This document shows, one piece after another, positions 1 through 7,330 of a DNA stretch of 12,647 bases (its first letter is position 1; each line of letters starts with the position of its first letter). A program made the translations under genes and the position numbers. The notes under the pieces are model-generated. The model saw nothing but the letters and a program-made list of their open reading frames with translations. It was not told where the DNA came from and ran no database searches. This DNA comes from Acidimicrobiaceae bacterium (GTDB lineage Bacteria > Actinomycetota > Acidimicrobiia > Acidimicrobiales > Acidimicrobiaceae). The DNA lies in assembly GCA_013044415.1 (NCBI GenBank), contig JABEUO010000020.1:1-12647 (forward strand), given 5' to 3'.

Positions 1-276
1 ACAGTGGCACCGACCACGACAGTGGCACCGACCTATACGACAAGTCTCCCCACTCCGGTGGTGGCTTCACCGCCTAAGACCGAGACCCCTGAGGGAAGTG
101 GCACTACAACATGTTTAACCACCCAGACCGGGACAGACTCGTCGCAGGGATGCACCACCTCAAAGTCGACTGACGGCGGTGGCTCGACTACTACCACTGC
201 TATCGGTTCAGGCTCTGCCAGTACAACATCGAGCGGCGGATCGGACGGTGGATCGACATCGGGAGGTGACAATTAG
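1..276 (+). CDS. C-terminal tail of a Thr/Ser/Gly/Pro-rich protein (5' partial)
   Basis: The frame is open from the first base of the window to a TAG at 274-276, so only the last 91 codons are visible. The tail is extremely low in complexity: Thr, Ser, Gly and Pro dominate, with no hydrophobic segment, two cysteines (in TTTCLT and QGCTT), and a duplicated TVAPT motif encoded by a 15-base repeat at 1-15 and 19-33. Such tails are typical of exported or wall-associated proteins, where they act as flexible, often glycosylated linkers, but no anchor motif or catalytic domain is seen here. Function cannot be assigned. A strong terminator follows 39 bases after the stop, so this is the last gene of its transcript. 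The coding call is supported by the long open frame and the terminator; the family is unknown. Confidence 0.6.
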   Translation, partial: TVAPTTTVAPTYTTSLPTPVVASPPKTETPEGSGTTTCLTTQTGTDSSQGCTTSKSTDGGGSTTTTAIGSGSASTTSSGGSDGGSTSGGDN

Positions 277-314
277 CAGACCAACTCTTCCCAGAATTAG
301 AACCTATCACCATG

Positions 315-351
315 AATTAGGCATCGCTTCTAGCGGTGCCTAATTTCTTTT
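315..351 (+). terminator. Intrinsic terminator after the Thr/Ser-rich gene
   Basis: Bases 315-328 pair with 332-345 to form a 14-bp stem with a single T-G wobble (324 with 336) and a 3-base loop. It is followed at once by the T-rich run TTTCTTTT at 344-351. Stem length, tight loop and T tract make this a convincing rho-independent terminator for the rightward gene ending at 276. Confidence 0.85.
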
Positions 352-480
352 CAGCCCAATTTGCTATCGATCGTTTTGTCCCAAAGAGGATGTTCCGATG
401 GCGGTACTGTCAAATGTTCACCATGAGTTCGGAGTAGTATCTGTAGCGAGAGATCGTCTACCCATAGGGGAGTAGTGGTT

Positions 481-1281
481 TTGCGCCTCAAAAGGCGAAA
501 TAGCTTGAGCGGGGGTATCTTGGAGGACTTGAAGGGCCGAGTGGTAGTAATTACGGGGGGGAATGGTGGAATTGGATTGGGCCTGGCCGAAGGCGTGGCC
601 CGGGCGGGAGCCAATGTAATAATCATGGGGAGGAATCGCAATAAGTTGGATTCCGCCCTAAGGCGCCTCGCTGAAGTAGGTGGCGGAGAAGTCGAAGCGA
701 TTGAGGTTGACGTGGCCAAGGAGGGTTCGGTAGTTGAAGCCTTTGCATTGGCAAAGGACCTATTCGGTCGGGTGGATTCGGTATTCGCAAACGCCGGGAT
801 CTCTGCCAGCCTCTCGAGCTTTGTAGATACTTCTGTTGAAGAGTGGGACAAGGTGCTCAAGGTGAATTTGCTCGGTGCCGTGTTGTGTCTCAGGGAGGCT
901 GCCAAGATAATGATTTCGCAAGGTGAGGGGGGTTCACTGGTTGCGGTCTCCTCTGTGTCGGCGATCCTGGGAGCGGCTGGAATAATACCCTATGCAGCGT
1001 CCAAGACAGCAATGCTCGCCGTGGTTAGGGCTTTAGCTGTCGAACTGGCCCCCCAACGGATTAGGGTGAACGCTATCCTTCCCGGATGGGTTGAAACTGA
1101 GATGACTGCACCGCTCATGGGGAACCAAAAGTTTCTAAGTTCAACCACAGAACGATTTCCCGCCAAGAGGTGGGGTAGGCCGGAGGACTTTCAACAGATC
1201 GCTGCGTATTTGGCCGACCCTACCAACATTCACCACACTGGCGACTCGATGGTTGTCGATGGCGGATATACCCTAGGTTAG
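481..1281 (+). CDS. SDR-family oxidoreductase (FabG-like, probably NADP(H)-dependent)
   Basis: A classical short-chain dehydrogenase/reductase of 266 residues, the usual length. It has the nucleotide-binding TGGNGGIG at about residues 25-32, an Arg after the second beta strand (MGRN) that favours NADP(H), the structural NAG motif near 104-106, and the catalytic set Ser158, Tyr171 and Lys175 within VSS and YAASK. PGWVETEM and a C-terminal VDGGYTLG complete the fold. The substrate cannot be read from sequence: 3-oxoacyl-ACP reductase, a sugar or alcohol dehydrogenase are all possible. The start is chosen as TTG 481 because AGGGGAG at 466-472 lies 8 bases upstream; GTG 475 would leave only 2 bases. 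It is monocistronic, with the terminator of the previous gene before it and purE converging 35 bases after its stop. Confidence 0.9.
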   Translation: MRLKRRNSLSGGILEDLKGRVVVITGGNGGIGLGLAEGVARAGANVIIMGRNRNKLDSALRRLAEVGGGEVEAIEVDVAKEGSVVEAFALAKDLFGRVDSVFANAGISASLSSFVDTSVEEWDKVLKVNLLGAVLCLREAAKIMISQGEGGSLVAVSSVSAILGAAGIIPYAASKTAMLAVVRALAVELAPQRIRVNAILPGWVETEMTAPLMGNQKFLSSTTERFPAKRWGRPEDFQQIAAYLADPTNIHHTGDSMVVDGGYTLG

Positions 1282-1316
1282 CGGTGCGACTCTATTCGAA
1301 TTTGACCCGGACTGGA

Positions 1317-1829
1317 CTAGAACTGAACCTTTTTTAACCTCGACGCATCGGCGAGGGAGTCTCGGTAGCTATCCAGTTTTGTGGTCAATTCGGAGTCGCC
1401 GATTGAAAGAATTCGTAATGCTAGCAGTGCGGCATTCTTAGAGTTGTCGACCCCTACTGTCGCGACAGGTACTCCCGATGGCATCTGAACGATGGACAGC
1501 AGGGAGTCAATCCCTTCCAAGGCGGCAAGTTTTATCGGCACTCCTATTACTGGGAGGCTAGTGGCTGAGGCGACCATGCCTGGAAGGTGCGCAGCCCCGC
1601 CTGCACCTGCAATTATCACCTTAAATCCATTTTCGCGTGCTCGGTCGGCAAATGTGAGCATGTCAAAAGGAGTCCTGTGGGCTGAGAGCACCTGGACGTG
1701 GAAGTCGACGCGGAACTCCTTCAACACCTCCACAGCGGCCCCCATCACTCTTAGATCGGAATCCGAGCCCATCACGATTGCAATCTCCGCTTTTGAATGC
1801 GTTAGTGGGTTTGGGTCGGTGTCAGGCAT
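1317..1829 (-). CDS. purE: N5-carboxyaminoimidazole ribonucleotide mutase PurE
   Basis: Class I PurE of 170 residues, which converts N5-CAIR to CAIR in de novo purine synthesis and acts directly after PurK. Family hallmarks in order are GSDSDL (21-26), SAHRTP with the catalytic His51 (49-54), AGAGGAAHLPGM (74-85), GVPIK (96-100), MPSGVPVATV (116-125) and NSKNAALLA (129-137). Its ATG at 1827-1829 lies inside the end of purK (shared bases ATGCCTGA), with no good Shine-Dalgarno of its own, so translational coupling to purK is likely. The first ~14 residues before the core strand are a variable polar extension. The stop is 35 bases from the convergent SDR stop; no obvious terminator hairpin is seen in that gap. 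Confidence 0.97.
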   Translation of the reverse strand: MPDTDPNPLTHSKAEIAIVMGSDSDLRVMGAAVEVLKEFRVDFHVQVLSAHRTPFDMLTFADRARENGFKVIIAGAGGAAHLPGMVASATSLPVIGVPIKLAALEGIDSLLSIVQMPSGVPVATVGVDNSKNAALLALRILSIGDSELTTKLDSYRDSLADASRLKKVQF

Positions 1830-3018
1830 CGGGTTCTACACTAGCCTCTTCGGGGTCACCAAGTACCATGCCTCCAAGTGAAGCTCGAGCCGCTTCCCAT
1901 GCCCTTTTCAACGCGCTTTGGGGATCCTCAGCTAGTACTGAAATATGGCCAATCTTTCTATTCGCGCGGGGAGTTTTCGAGTAGTCGTGTATCTTCGCCT
2001 CCGGCACTAATAGTGCACCCTCGAGGTTGATTCCGCCCTTGGTGGTAGAGTCGGCGGGAATTAAATTGACCATGGCGATGGGCGAGACCATCTCTGTCGA
2101 TCCCAGGGGAAGGCCAGTAATCGCCCTAAGGTGGTTCTCAAACTGTGAAGTAACTGACCCCTCGATCGTTAGGTGTCCGCTATTGTGCACCCTCGGAGCG
2201 AGTTCGTTGACCAGTAATTTTCCATCCACCAAGAAGAGCTCGACGGCAAGGACTCCTACCGACCCAACTGCGTCCGCAACCGCCATGGCTAGCTCAACCG
2301 CCTCGTCTTCTACCTCTGGGTCCAACTCCGTCGGCCAAAAAGCCTCTACACAGATTCCATTGAATTGCCTAGTTTGGATTGGAGAGTATGTCAGTCGATC
2401 GGTCGGTTGCTGTCCCGTAACTACTAAAACTGCAAGTTCTGCATCAATCGCGAGTTCGGATTCAACTACGTAAGGAACTGGCGACTTGGCGGTACTCATA
2501 AAGTGCATTGCTTGCTCTAAGTTGCTGAATTTATGTACTCCACGCCCGTCGTAGCCACCTCGCGCCGCCTTCAGAACTAGCGGAAATTCAAACGCAGTAG
2601 AGATCGCTTCAAGCTCAGCAGCCGTCTCAACCACGGCAAATTTGGGGACTGGGATACCAGCCGCCTGGAGGGCTTTTCTCTGCTTTGCCTTGTCTGCAGC
2701 GAGCGCCAAGGTGTCCGCCGAGGGATAGATAGTGCAGTTTCGGTCCGAGAGCTCCTGAACTAATTGAGCTGGTATAAGTTCATGATCGAAGGTTACTACG
2801 TCGCACTTTCGCGCGAAGTGGTATAGCGTCGTAGGGTCGAACTGACTTGCTACGGTAATCTCCTTGGCAACCTTATTTAGTGATTCGTCACTTTCAGATC
2901 GCAAAATATGAACGTCTATTCCTAGAGATAGCCCTGCTTGAAACATCATGCGGGCAAGCTGGCCACCACCAATTATTCCAACTATTGGTGCCCTCGCCTC
3001 GGATTTCCAGTTTGCCAA
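1822..3018 (-). CDS. purK: N5-carboxyaminoimidazole ribonucleotide synthase PurK
   Basis: ATP-grasp enzyme that carboxylates AIR with bicarbonate and ATP to give N5-CAIR, the substrate of PurE encoded by the overlapping downstream gene. Visible motifs: IGGGQLARMM near the N terminus (residues 16-25), the adenine/ADP site around PSADTLALAADKAKQR (99-114), Lys150 followed by the glycine-rich loop GGYDGRG (154-160), and the metal- and substrate-binding NELAPRVHNSGH (271-282). The translation start is TTG at 3016-3018, with GGAGAAG about seven bases upstream. At 398 residues it is longer than the roughly 355-residue E. coli enzyme; the extra length is mainly an acidic C-terminal tail overlapping purE. 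The purK-purE pair forms a two-gene operon read leftward. Confidence 0.97.
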   Translation of the reverse strand: MANWKSEARAPIVGIIGGGQLARMMFQAGLSLGIDVHILRSESDESLNKVAKEITVASQFDPTTLYHFARKCDVVTFDHELIPAQLVQELSDRNCTIYPSADTLALAADKAKQRKALQAAGIPVPKFAVVETAAELEAISTAFEFPLVLKAARGGYDGRGVHKFSNLEQAMHFMSTAKSPVPYVVESELAIDAELAVLVVTGQQPTDRLTYSPIQTRQFNGICVEAFWPTELDPEVEDEAVELAMAVADAVGSVGVLAVELFLVDGKLLVNELAPRVHNSGHLTIEGSVTSQFENHLRAITGLPLGSTEMVSPIAMVNLIPADSTTKGGINLEGALLVPEAKIHDYSKTPRANRKIGHISVLAEDPQSALKRAWEAARASLGGMVLGDPEEASVEPDA

Positions 3019-3057
3019 ATTAAGTCTTCTCCGCCGTTCAAAGTAGTTCTGTTAGAG

Positions 3058-3270
3058 CTATGTAATTCCAATTCTCGAACACAGCCTATTCAGCCGATGA
3101 CCGCTAGCCGCAATTAGCGAAGCTTGGGATCCCTCAATCGGGCCTTTCCGTGGCGGACAAATATGCGAGCAAGTCCTAACCGTCCCGGTGGCGACCTCGT
3201 CAGTGGTAATACGCTCTTCAGTGGTAATACGATCGTCGATTCTGATAATCGCTGGTTGGCCCACCGGCAT
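3058..3270 (-). CDS. Possible 70-residue small protein (hypothetical)
   Basis: Begins at ATG 3268-3270, six bases after the stop of the 45-codon frame 3277-3414 and in the same reading frame. The predicted product has an internal repeat RITTEE/RITTDE produced by the 18-base DNA duplication at 3200-3231, then a basic Cys-containing tail. AAGGTGG precedes the ATG but ends only one base before it, too close for a normal ribosome binding site. No family is recognised. It could equally be non-coding or the tail of a decayed larger gene. Confidence 0.2.
   Translation of the reverse strand: MPVGQPAIIRIDDRITTEERITTDEVATGTVRTCSHICPPRKGPIEGSQASLIAASGHRLNRLCSRIGIT
3200..3231. repeat. Two-copy direct repeat, 18-base period
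   Basis: TCAGTGGTAATACG occurs at 3200-3213 and again at 3218-3231, separated by CTCT, so the unit period is 18 bases. It lies in the gene-poor gap upstream of purK. Confidence 0.8.
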
Positions 3271-3276
3271 TCCACC

Positions 3277-3414
3277 TTAGAGTGCGGGCCGTTCCTTGAG
3301 TATTTTTCTGTGTCGCCCCTCGATGTAGTAGAGGATGGTTCGGGCCTGGCGGCGTTCCTCCTCCACTTGCGCTAATTTCGCTTCTTCCTTCGGCTGGTCG
3401 GACGACCTTGGCAA
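3277..3414 (-). CDS. Possible 45-residue charged helical protein (hypothetical)
   Basis: A frame from TTG 3412-3414 to TAA 3277-3279 encodes a Lys/Glu/Arg-rich peptide. Its central part, including KLAQVEEERRQAR and then ILYYIEGRHRKILKERPAL, reads like a genuine amphipathic helix rather than random translation, and its third codon positions are mostly G or C. A Shine-Dalgarno-like AGGAG lies upstream but about 16 bases from the TTG, so the start is unsure. No family is recognised. It may be the surviving end of a longer gene, because the same frame is open again beyond a TAA at 3451-3453. Confidence 0.3.
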   Translation of the reverse strand: MPRSSDQPKEEAKLAQVEEERRQARTILYYIEGRHRKILKERPAL

Positions 3415-3629
3415 ATTAAGCCAAGTTGTGCTCCTGGATGGCAGATTGCCTTACACATCAGTTGGAGAAGGGATTCGTACTCCAATGGGCATTTGACATG
3501 GCTTCAATGGCCCACCGTAACCGAGGGGTGGCTTTTGGATCTGAAATCTCCCAACCCATACGTTCAGCGGGTTGGTGTAATTCTCAAGGGACAGGAACTG
3601 AATTTTTGACCTATCGCCACTCCTTTTCA

Positions 3630-3869
3630 TCAAAGCGATGAGTTTCGCCAGCGTTGCTCTAGCTTCGGGAGCTTGTCAAACAGGCCCTGGTTGAAAACTC
3701 TTCTATTTCGAAGGGAGAAAATGACAGCTATTGTGGCGGCGAGAATTGTGGCGGTGATTGTGGTTGGAGAGTTCGAAAGTCGAGCTAAGTATCCCTCCAA
3801 TATCTCATGCAGACTTCTTTGGGAGTGACTTAGACCCGTGCCCAGCTTTTTAGCACCTATATGGCGCAC
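3630..3869 (-). CDS. Possible 79-residue single-pass membrane protein (hypothetical)
   Basis: The frame from GTG 3867-3869 to TGA 3630-3632 encodes a basic N-terminal half, a hydrophobic run of about 18 residues centred on ITATILAATIAVIFSL, and a positively charged C-terminal tail. That is the layout of a small bitopic membrane protein. There is no ribosome binding site ahead of the GTG and codon use is not clearly biased, so a later start or chance are both possible. It lies just downstream of the FGGY kinase gene in the same direction, 49 bases after that gene's stop. Confidence 0.25.
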   Translation of the reverse strand: MRHIGAKKLGTGLSHSQRSLHEILEGYLARLSNSPTTITATILAATIAVIFSLRNRRVFNQGLFDKLPKLEQRWRNSSL

Positions 3870-3918
3870 ATGAAAAGAACAAAATACTCGTCAAGCAGGC
3901 CAAATTTTCAACGCTCTA

Positions 3919-5385
3919 CTAGAAGCTGACCATAGAGAGTGCTGGTATTTCACCCATAGTCTCATCCCTCGCCGCCCGCCAGGCTTGTCTCGATTGGAGC
4001 TGTTTTTGACTTCCGCGAGGCTCTGAAACCTCAATTGCCGTCGCCGGTAGGTCAAGGGATGCAACTTCATCGAGGCCAGCTAGTTCACCCATGCCGATCA
4101 GTCCTAGCAGTCCTGCTCCGAGCGTTGTAGCCTCTACGGACTTTGACAGAAGTATTGGAAGTCCCGTTGCGGCCGCTAAATGTTTAACCATTTCAGAATT
4201 GGTGGTCATTTTCCCGTCGACCATCAGTCGTTGAATCTCTAGGTTTCCATCGGCTTCTGCGGATTCCAACAGATCCATGGACATATGAGCAATGCCTCGA
4301 AATGCCGCCTGGAATAGTTCGTTGGCTCCGGTTCCACGACCCATGCCAAAGAAGGCCCCCCTGGCACCAAAGTCCCATTTTGGAGGGCCTTGACCCGCTA
4401 ATGAAGGTACGAAGATACTCTGATCATTTGGGTTAGCCCTCAGCGACATAGCTTCGGAGGCTTCTACGCTGTTGGCTAGGCCAAAGGAACTCGCCATCCA
4501 TTCGATACAGGAACCGGCGGACAGGCCGATTGCCTCGATGCCCCAGGTGAGTACGGAATCATTACGGTCTATCGCAATTGGAAAGCACCCGAATTCTCCC
4601 TTGCGTTCGAAGCCTGGCCGCTTTTCTCCGACGTATAGATCAAGCATCGCACCGGTCCCGAGGGTCAATTTCGCAGATCCCGGTGTCACGCAACCCTGAC
4701 CGATCATCGATGCCTGCTGATCTCCGATTAAAGCGGTGATCGGCAGGGGTCTCGAAAGCGCAGTCGCGACACCCATAGTACCTTTTGGTTCCACGAGTTT
4801 GGGAAGGAAAGAGTGGTCAATTCCGAGCTTGTCGATGCGCTGTAAGTCGTAGCCGCCGCCATCGTATGAGATCAGACCGGTGGTCGCGGCATTAGTAATG
4901 TCCGATATGTGAAGTTCGCCTTTAGTTAGTACACTAACCGCAAAGCTATCAATTGTCCCTAGGGCCGGCTGGGCGATTTGCCCCTCGGTTGTCCTCAGTA
5001 ATTCCACGTACTTGGTGGCGGTCTCATTAGGTGCAAGCTCCAACCCCTGGGAGCGCCACATAAGACAGGTGGAAGCGGTGCGGAGGTCCTGCCATGAGAT
5101 TCCGGTCGGCCAACACTTATTCGAAGCCTTGTCCCAAAGTATCGCGCTCGCTCGTTGCGACGCAATTGCAATGGATTCGAGACGACTTCCGGCGTCGGCT
5201 ATTGCGGCTTCGGCGACCTCTAAAATTGCCCTCTTCAGTCCAACGGTATCGATTTCCACTATTCCCGGAGCGGGACTCAATTGCTTAGTGGGGACCTGGG
5301 CGATAAATCTGGGCATCAAGTCGACGAGCGAGACTTCGGAGGCCCTAATGGAAGAGGATCCGATGTCGATTACCAGCACTGTCAT
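3919..5385 (-). CDS. FGGY-family carbohydrate kinase, probable glycerol kinase (GlpK-like)
   Basis: A 488-residue sugar/polyol kinase of the actin-like ATPase fold. Visible are the N-terminal phosphate loop DIGSSSIRA (7-15), SQRAS (76-80), SWQDLR (97-102), GTIDSF (143-148), GDQQAS (221-226), the ATP-binding GTGAML (243-248), VDGKMTTNSEM (389-399) and TLGAGLLG (421-428). WQD-R, GT-DS and GDQQA match glycerol kinases, and the gene follows glpD, so phosphorylation of glycerol to sn-glycerol 3-phosphate is the likely role. However, the Arg-Glu pair that binds glycerol in E. coli GlpK (NQRET) reads QRA here, so the Glu is missing and substrate identity is uncertain. ATG 5383-5385 has a weak AAAGG nine bases upstream. 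The 64-base gap after glpD suggests cotranscription. Confidence 0.88.
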   Translation of the reverse strand: MTVLVIDIGSSSIRASEVSLVDLMPRFIAQVPTKQLSPAPGIVEIDTVGLKRAILEVAEAAIADAGSRLESIAIASQRASAILWDKASNKCWPTGISWQDLRTASTCLMWRSQGLELAPNETATKYVELLRTTEGQIAQPALGTIDSFAVSVLTKGELHISDITNAATTGLISYDGGGYDLQRIDKLGIDHSFLPKLVEPKGTMGVATALSRPLPITALIGDQQASMIGQGCVTPGSAKLTLGTGAMLDLYVGEKRPGFERKGEFGCFPIAIDRNDSVLTWGIEAIGLSAGSCIEWMASSFGLANSVEASEAMSLRANPNDQSIFVPSLAGQGPPKWDFGARGAFFGMGRGTGANELFQAAFRGIAHMSMDLLESAEADGNLEIQRLMVDGKMTTNSEMVKHLAAATGLPILLSKSVEATTLGAGLLGLIGMGELAGLDEVASLDLPATAIEVSEPRGSQKQLQSRQAWRAARDETMGEIPALSMVSF

Positions 5386-5449
5386 CGGAGGTTACCTTTC
5401 TGAAGTTTGACTTGGATCTTTTTAGGTCGTGCTAGCGGCGTCGGCTCTG

Positions 5450-7084
5450 TTAGCCGTTTCCAACTCTAAGCCGGGCAATGGAAGACAAGAACTGCGTCTT
5501 TTGTGCCTCGATTTGAGAGGTATTAAGTTCCTTATATCTAGCAATTGCGTCGGAGGCTGCCTCGAGTTCTAACTCTGCTTTGGAATGGTCGAGTATCGCG
5601 ATCCGTGACCTTCTCATTAGTAGATCGCTGACCGAAGAGGCCAGTTCGTGTTTTATCTGGTATTCGAACTCTCCGACTAGATCTCCGCCTGCTAGGGCCT
5701 GATAAGACGAGGGGTCTTGCCCCATCGTCTTGATTACCGATACTGCCTGAGCTCCATAACGCTCTATGAGGTGAGTGGTGACTGAATTTAGCGTTTCGGA
5801 ACCGAGTTGGCTGGGGAGGTGTGATCTGACCCTAGCCGTCAGTTGGGCACGGTCTGATACCGGATAGGAGCCGACCAAGTTGATCCTTGATGTCATTGAA
5901 TTTCGCTGGTGGTCCAGCTTTTCACACACAAGATCAACCGCCGATTGAGCCATCGCTCGATAGGTGGTTAGCTTGCCACCAGCGACAACTATCGCCCAAG
6001 GGGTCGGAGTGAGGATCTCATACTTTCTCGAAAGCTCCGTGGTGTCAGAAGCATCGATATCCGGCTTCAATAGTGGCCTTAAACCAGACCAACCCCCGGT
6101 AATGTCGGCTTTTGAGACCTTGGTCGAGAAGCGAGCATTTATCGCTGACAGGAGGTATTCGACGTCGGAATTGTCGATATCGGGTGCAGAAACTGGGCCA
6201 TTAAATGGGGTGTCGGTTGTGCCGAAGTATGAGTACTCGCCCCATGGAACGACGAATATTCGCCGTCCGTCTCCAACTTCTATCGCACCGGCCGAGTTGA
6301 GTGGAAGTTTTGATCCGTGTACCGCGAGGTGAACCCCTTTCGCCGGTACTATACCTACTCCGGAGTTGGATCTCGCCAATTCGGATAAAGCCCCGTTAGC
6401 CAGTCCGCCGGCAAGAACGACCACCCTCGAACGCAACGTGAAGGGTTGTCCATCTCCGACGGACGTATCGGGTAGGCAGTTTACTTCCGCATACCCTGAA
6501 GCTCCGGGGCTGGTAAAACCTTCAACTCTAGTATGAGTGAAGATATCCGCACCAAAATGTTTCTGGGCGGTAATGCAGACATTGAGGCAAAGGCGTGAGT
6601 CGTCAGCAAAAGCGTCATGATATAGAAGGGAACCGACTAAGTCCTCTCTTTGGAGGGTCGGAAGGAGTTTGAGGGTTTCATCGACGCCGAGTCTCCTATG
6701 CGCCTTAGAGGACCTTATGGATCCGGCGAGGTCGTAACCCCAGAGTGTTGCGGAGAGGCCGAATAGTTTTGAAACCCCCTTCAACCTGCTTCGGGAGTGT
6801 ACAGGTATCACAAATCCCAAGGGTTTCACCAAGTGGGACGCCGTCTTTTGCAGGATTGCTCTCTCTCGTAGGCTCTCGGCGACGAGTCGAACCTCGCCGC
6901 GTTCGAGATAGCGAAGGCCACCATGGATTAATTTAGAAGACGCGGATGACGTCTTGGAACCTATATCGTCAGACTCCACCAACGCCACTTTGAGGCCACG
7001 CGATGCCGCATCCAAAAGAACGCCTGATCCCGTAGCACCTCCTCCTACGACTAGTACGTCGTAATCTTTGAGCGAACTATTCAT
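5450..7084 (-). CDS. glpD: Aerobic glycerol-3-phosphate dehydrogenase, FAD-dependent
   Basis: 544-residue GlpD/GlpA-type flavoprotein that oxidises sn-glycerol 3-phosphate to dihydroxyacetone phosphate and passes electrons to membrane quinone. The N terminus has the FAD-binding VVGGGATGSG (12-21) and an acidic end of strand two (VESDD). The family signature SSKLIHGGLRYLE follows at 49-61, then YHDAFADDSRL (155-165), FGTTDT and, near residue 370, GGKLTTYRAMA. A C-terminal helical domain of about 130 residues completes the usual length. The start is ATG 7082-7084, with AGAGG five bases upstream; a GTG 22 codons earlier has no ribosome binding site and adds residues not expected in the family. 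It is first gene of a leftward pair with the FGGY kinase and divergent from the Fur-family gene. Confidence 0.95.
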   Translation of the reverse strand: MNSSLKDYDVLVVGGGATGSGVLLDAASRGLKVALVESDDIGSKTSSASSKLIHGGLRYLERGEVRLVAESLRERAILQKTASHLVKPLGFVIPVHSRSRLKGVSKLFGLSATLWGYDLAGSIRSSKAHRRLGVDETLKLLPTLQREDLVGSLLYHDAFADDSRLCLNVCITAQKHFGADIFTHTRVEGFTSPGASGYAEVNCLPDTSVGDGQPFTLRSRVVVLAGGLANGALSELARSNSGVGIVPAKGVHLAVHGSKLPLNSAGAIEVGDGRRIFVVPWGEYSYFGTTDTPFNGPVSAPDIDNSDVEYLLSAINARFSTKVSKADITGGWSGLRPLLKPDIDASDTTELSRKYEILTPTPWAIVVAGGKLTTYRAMAQSAVDLVCEKLDHQRNSMTSRINLVGSYPVSDRAQLTARVRSHLPSQLGSETLNSVTTHLIERYGAQAVSVIKTMGQDPSSYQALAGGDLVGEFEYQIKHELASSVSDLLMRRSRIAILDHSKAELELEAASDAIARYKELNTSQIEAQKTQFLSSIARLRVGNG

Positions 7085-7291
7085 GAAACCTCTTGTTATT
7101 CCTGGACGATGGTGGATGCCCTTTATAGGTCCAAACTGTTGTGATACCACACTAGGGCATAGTTGGACAATAGGGCTATTTCGCAGGGATCTAAGGCTAT
7201 TTTTTGCGGACGAGTTTGTGATGGTCGAGCTAGTTGTTCGATATTGCGGATTGTAGACGAATGATTCCAGGTTCGGAATATTCGTAAATGA

Positions 7292-7308
7292 TTGTTAGTT
7301 GCTAACTA
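7292..7308. promoter_or_regulatory. Candidate operator (inverted repeat) upstream of the Fur-family gene
   Basis: TTGTTAG-TTG-CTAACTA is an inverted repeat with six of seven arm positions matching, centred at base 7300, about 31 bases before the GTG of the Fur/PerR-like gene and in the spacer shared with divergent glpD. Fur and PerR regulators bind AT-rich inverted repeats of similar size and often repress themselves. The exact arms do not match a classical Fur or PerR box, and no copy was found ahead of the rubrerythrin gene, so this is a suggestion only. Confidence 0.3.
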
Positions 7309-7330
7309 GTGTGAATAAAGGGAATTCTTC

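Larger units (their letters stand above)
3019..3918. other. 900-base stretch without a confident gene
   Basis: This gap separates purK from the FGGY kinase gene, both read leftward. No tRNA, rRNA or transposase remnant is seen. It must contain the purKE promoter at its left edge, but no convincing -35/-10 pair was found. Three short leftward frames are listed separately with low confidence (3058-3270, 3277-3414, 3630-3869). The first two lie in the same frame, also shared with an open stretch 3451-3633, interrupted by TAA at 3277-3279 and at 3451-3453, which could mean small genes or the remains of one larger gene. An 18-base tandem duplication lies at 3200-3231. Confidence 0.5.

Noticed and set aside
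351..905. A 184-codon leftward open frame over the SDR gene
   Set aside because: Antisense shadow of the SDR coding sequence; Ser/Thr/Pro-rich, without motifs or ribosome binding site.
3451..3510. Possible tRNA on the minus strand (GTACGAATCCC resembles a T-arm)
   Set aside because: The T-stem halves do not pair, and no matching acceptor, D-arm or anticodon arm can be folded around it.
5012..5410. A 132-codon rightward open frame over the FGGY kinase start
   Set aside because: Antisense to the conserved N-terminal half of the kinase; no motif and no ribosome binding site.
7085..7150. A 22-codon N-terminal extension of glpD starting at GTG 7150
   Set aside because: No ribosome binding site precedes that GTG, whereas ATG 7084 has AGAGG and begins at the expected distance before the FAD-binding motif.
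7140..7151. TGTGATACCACA upstream of glpD as a CRP-like site
   Set aside because: The arms are only four bases and the spacing is too short for the TGTGA-N6-TCACA pattern.
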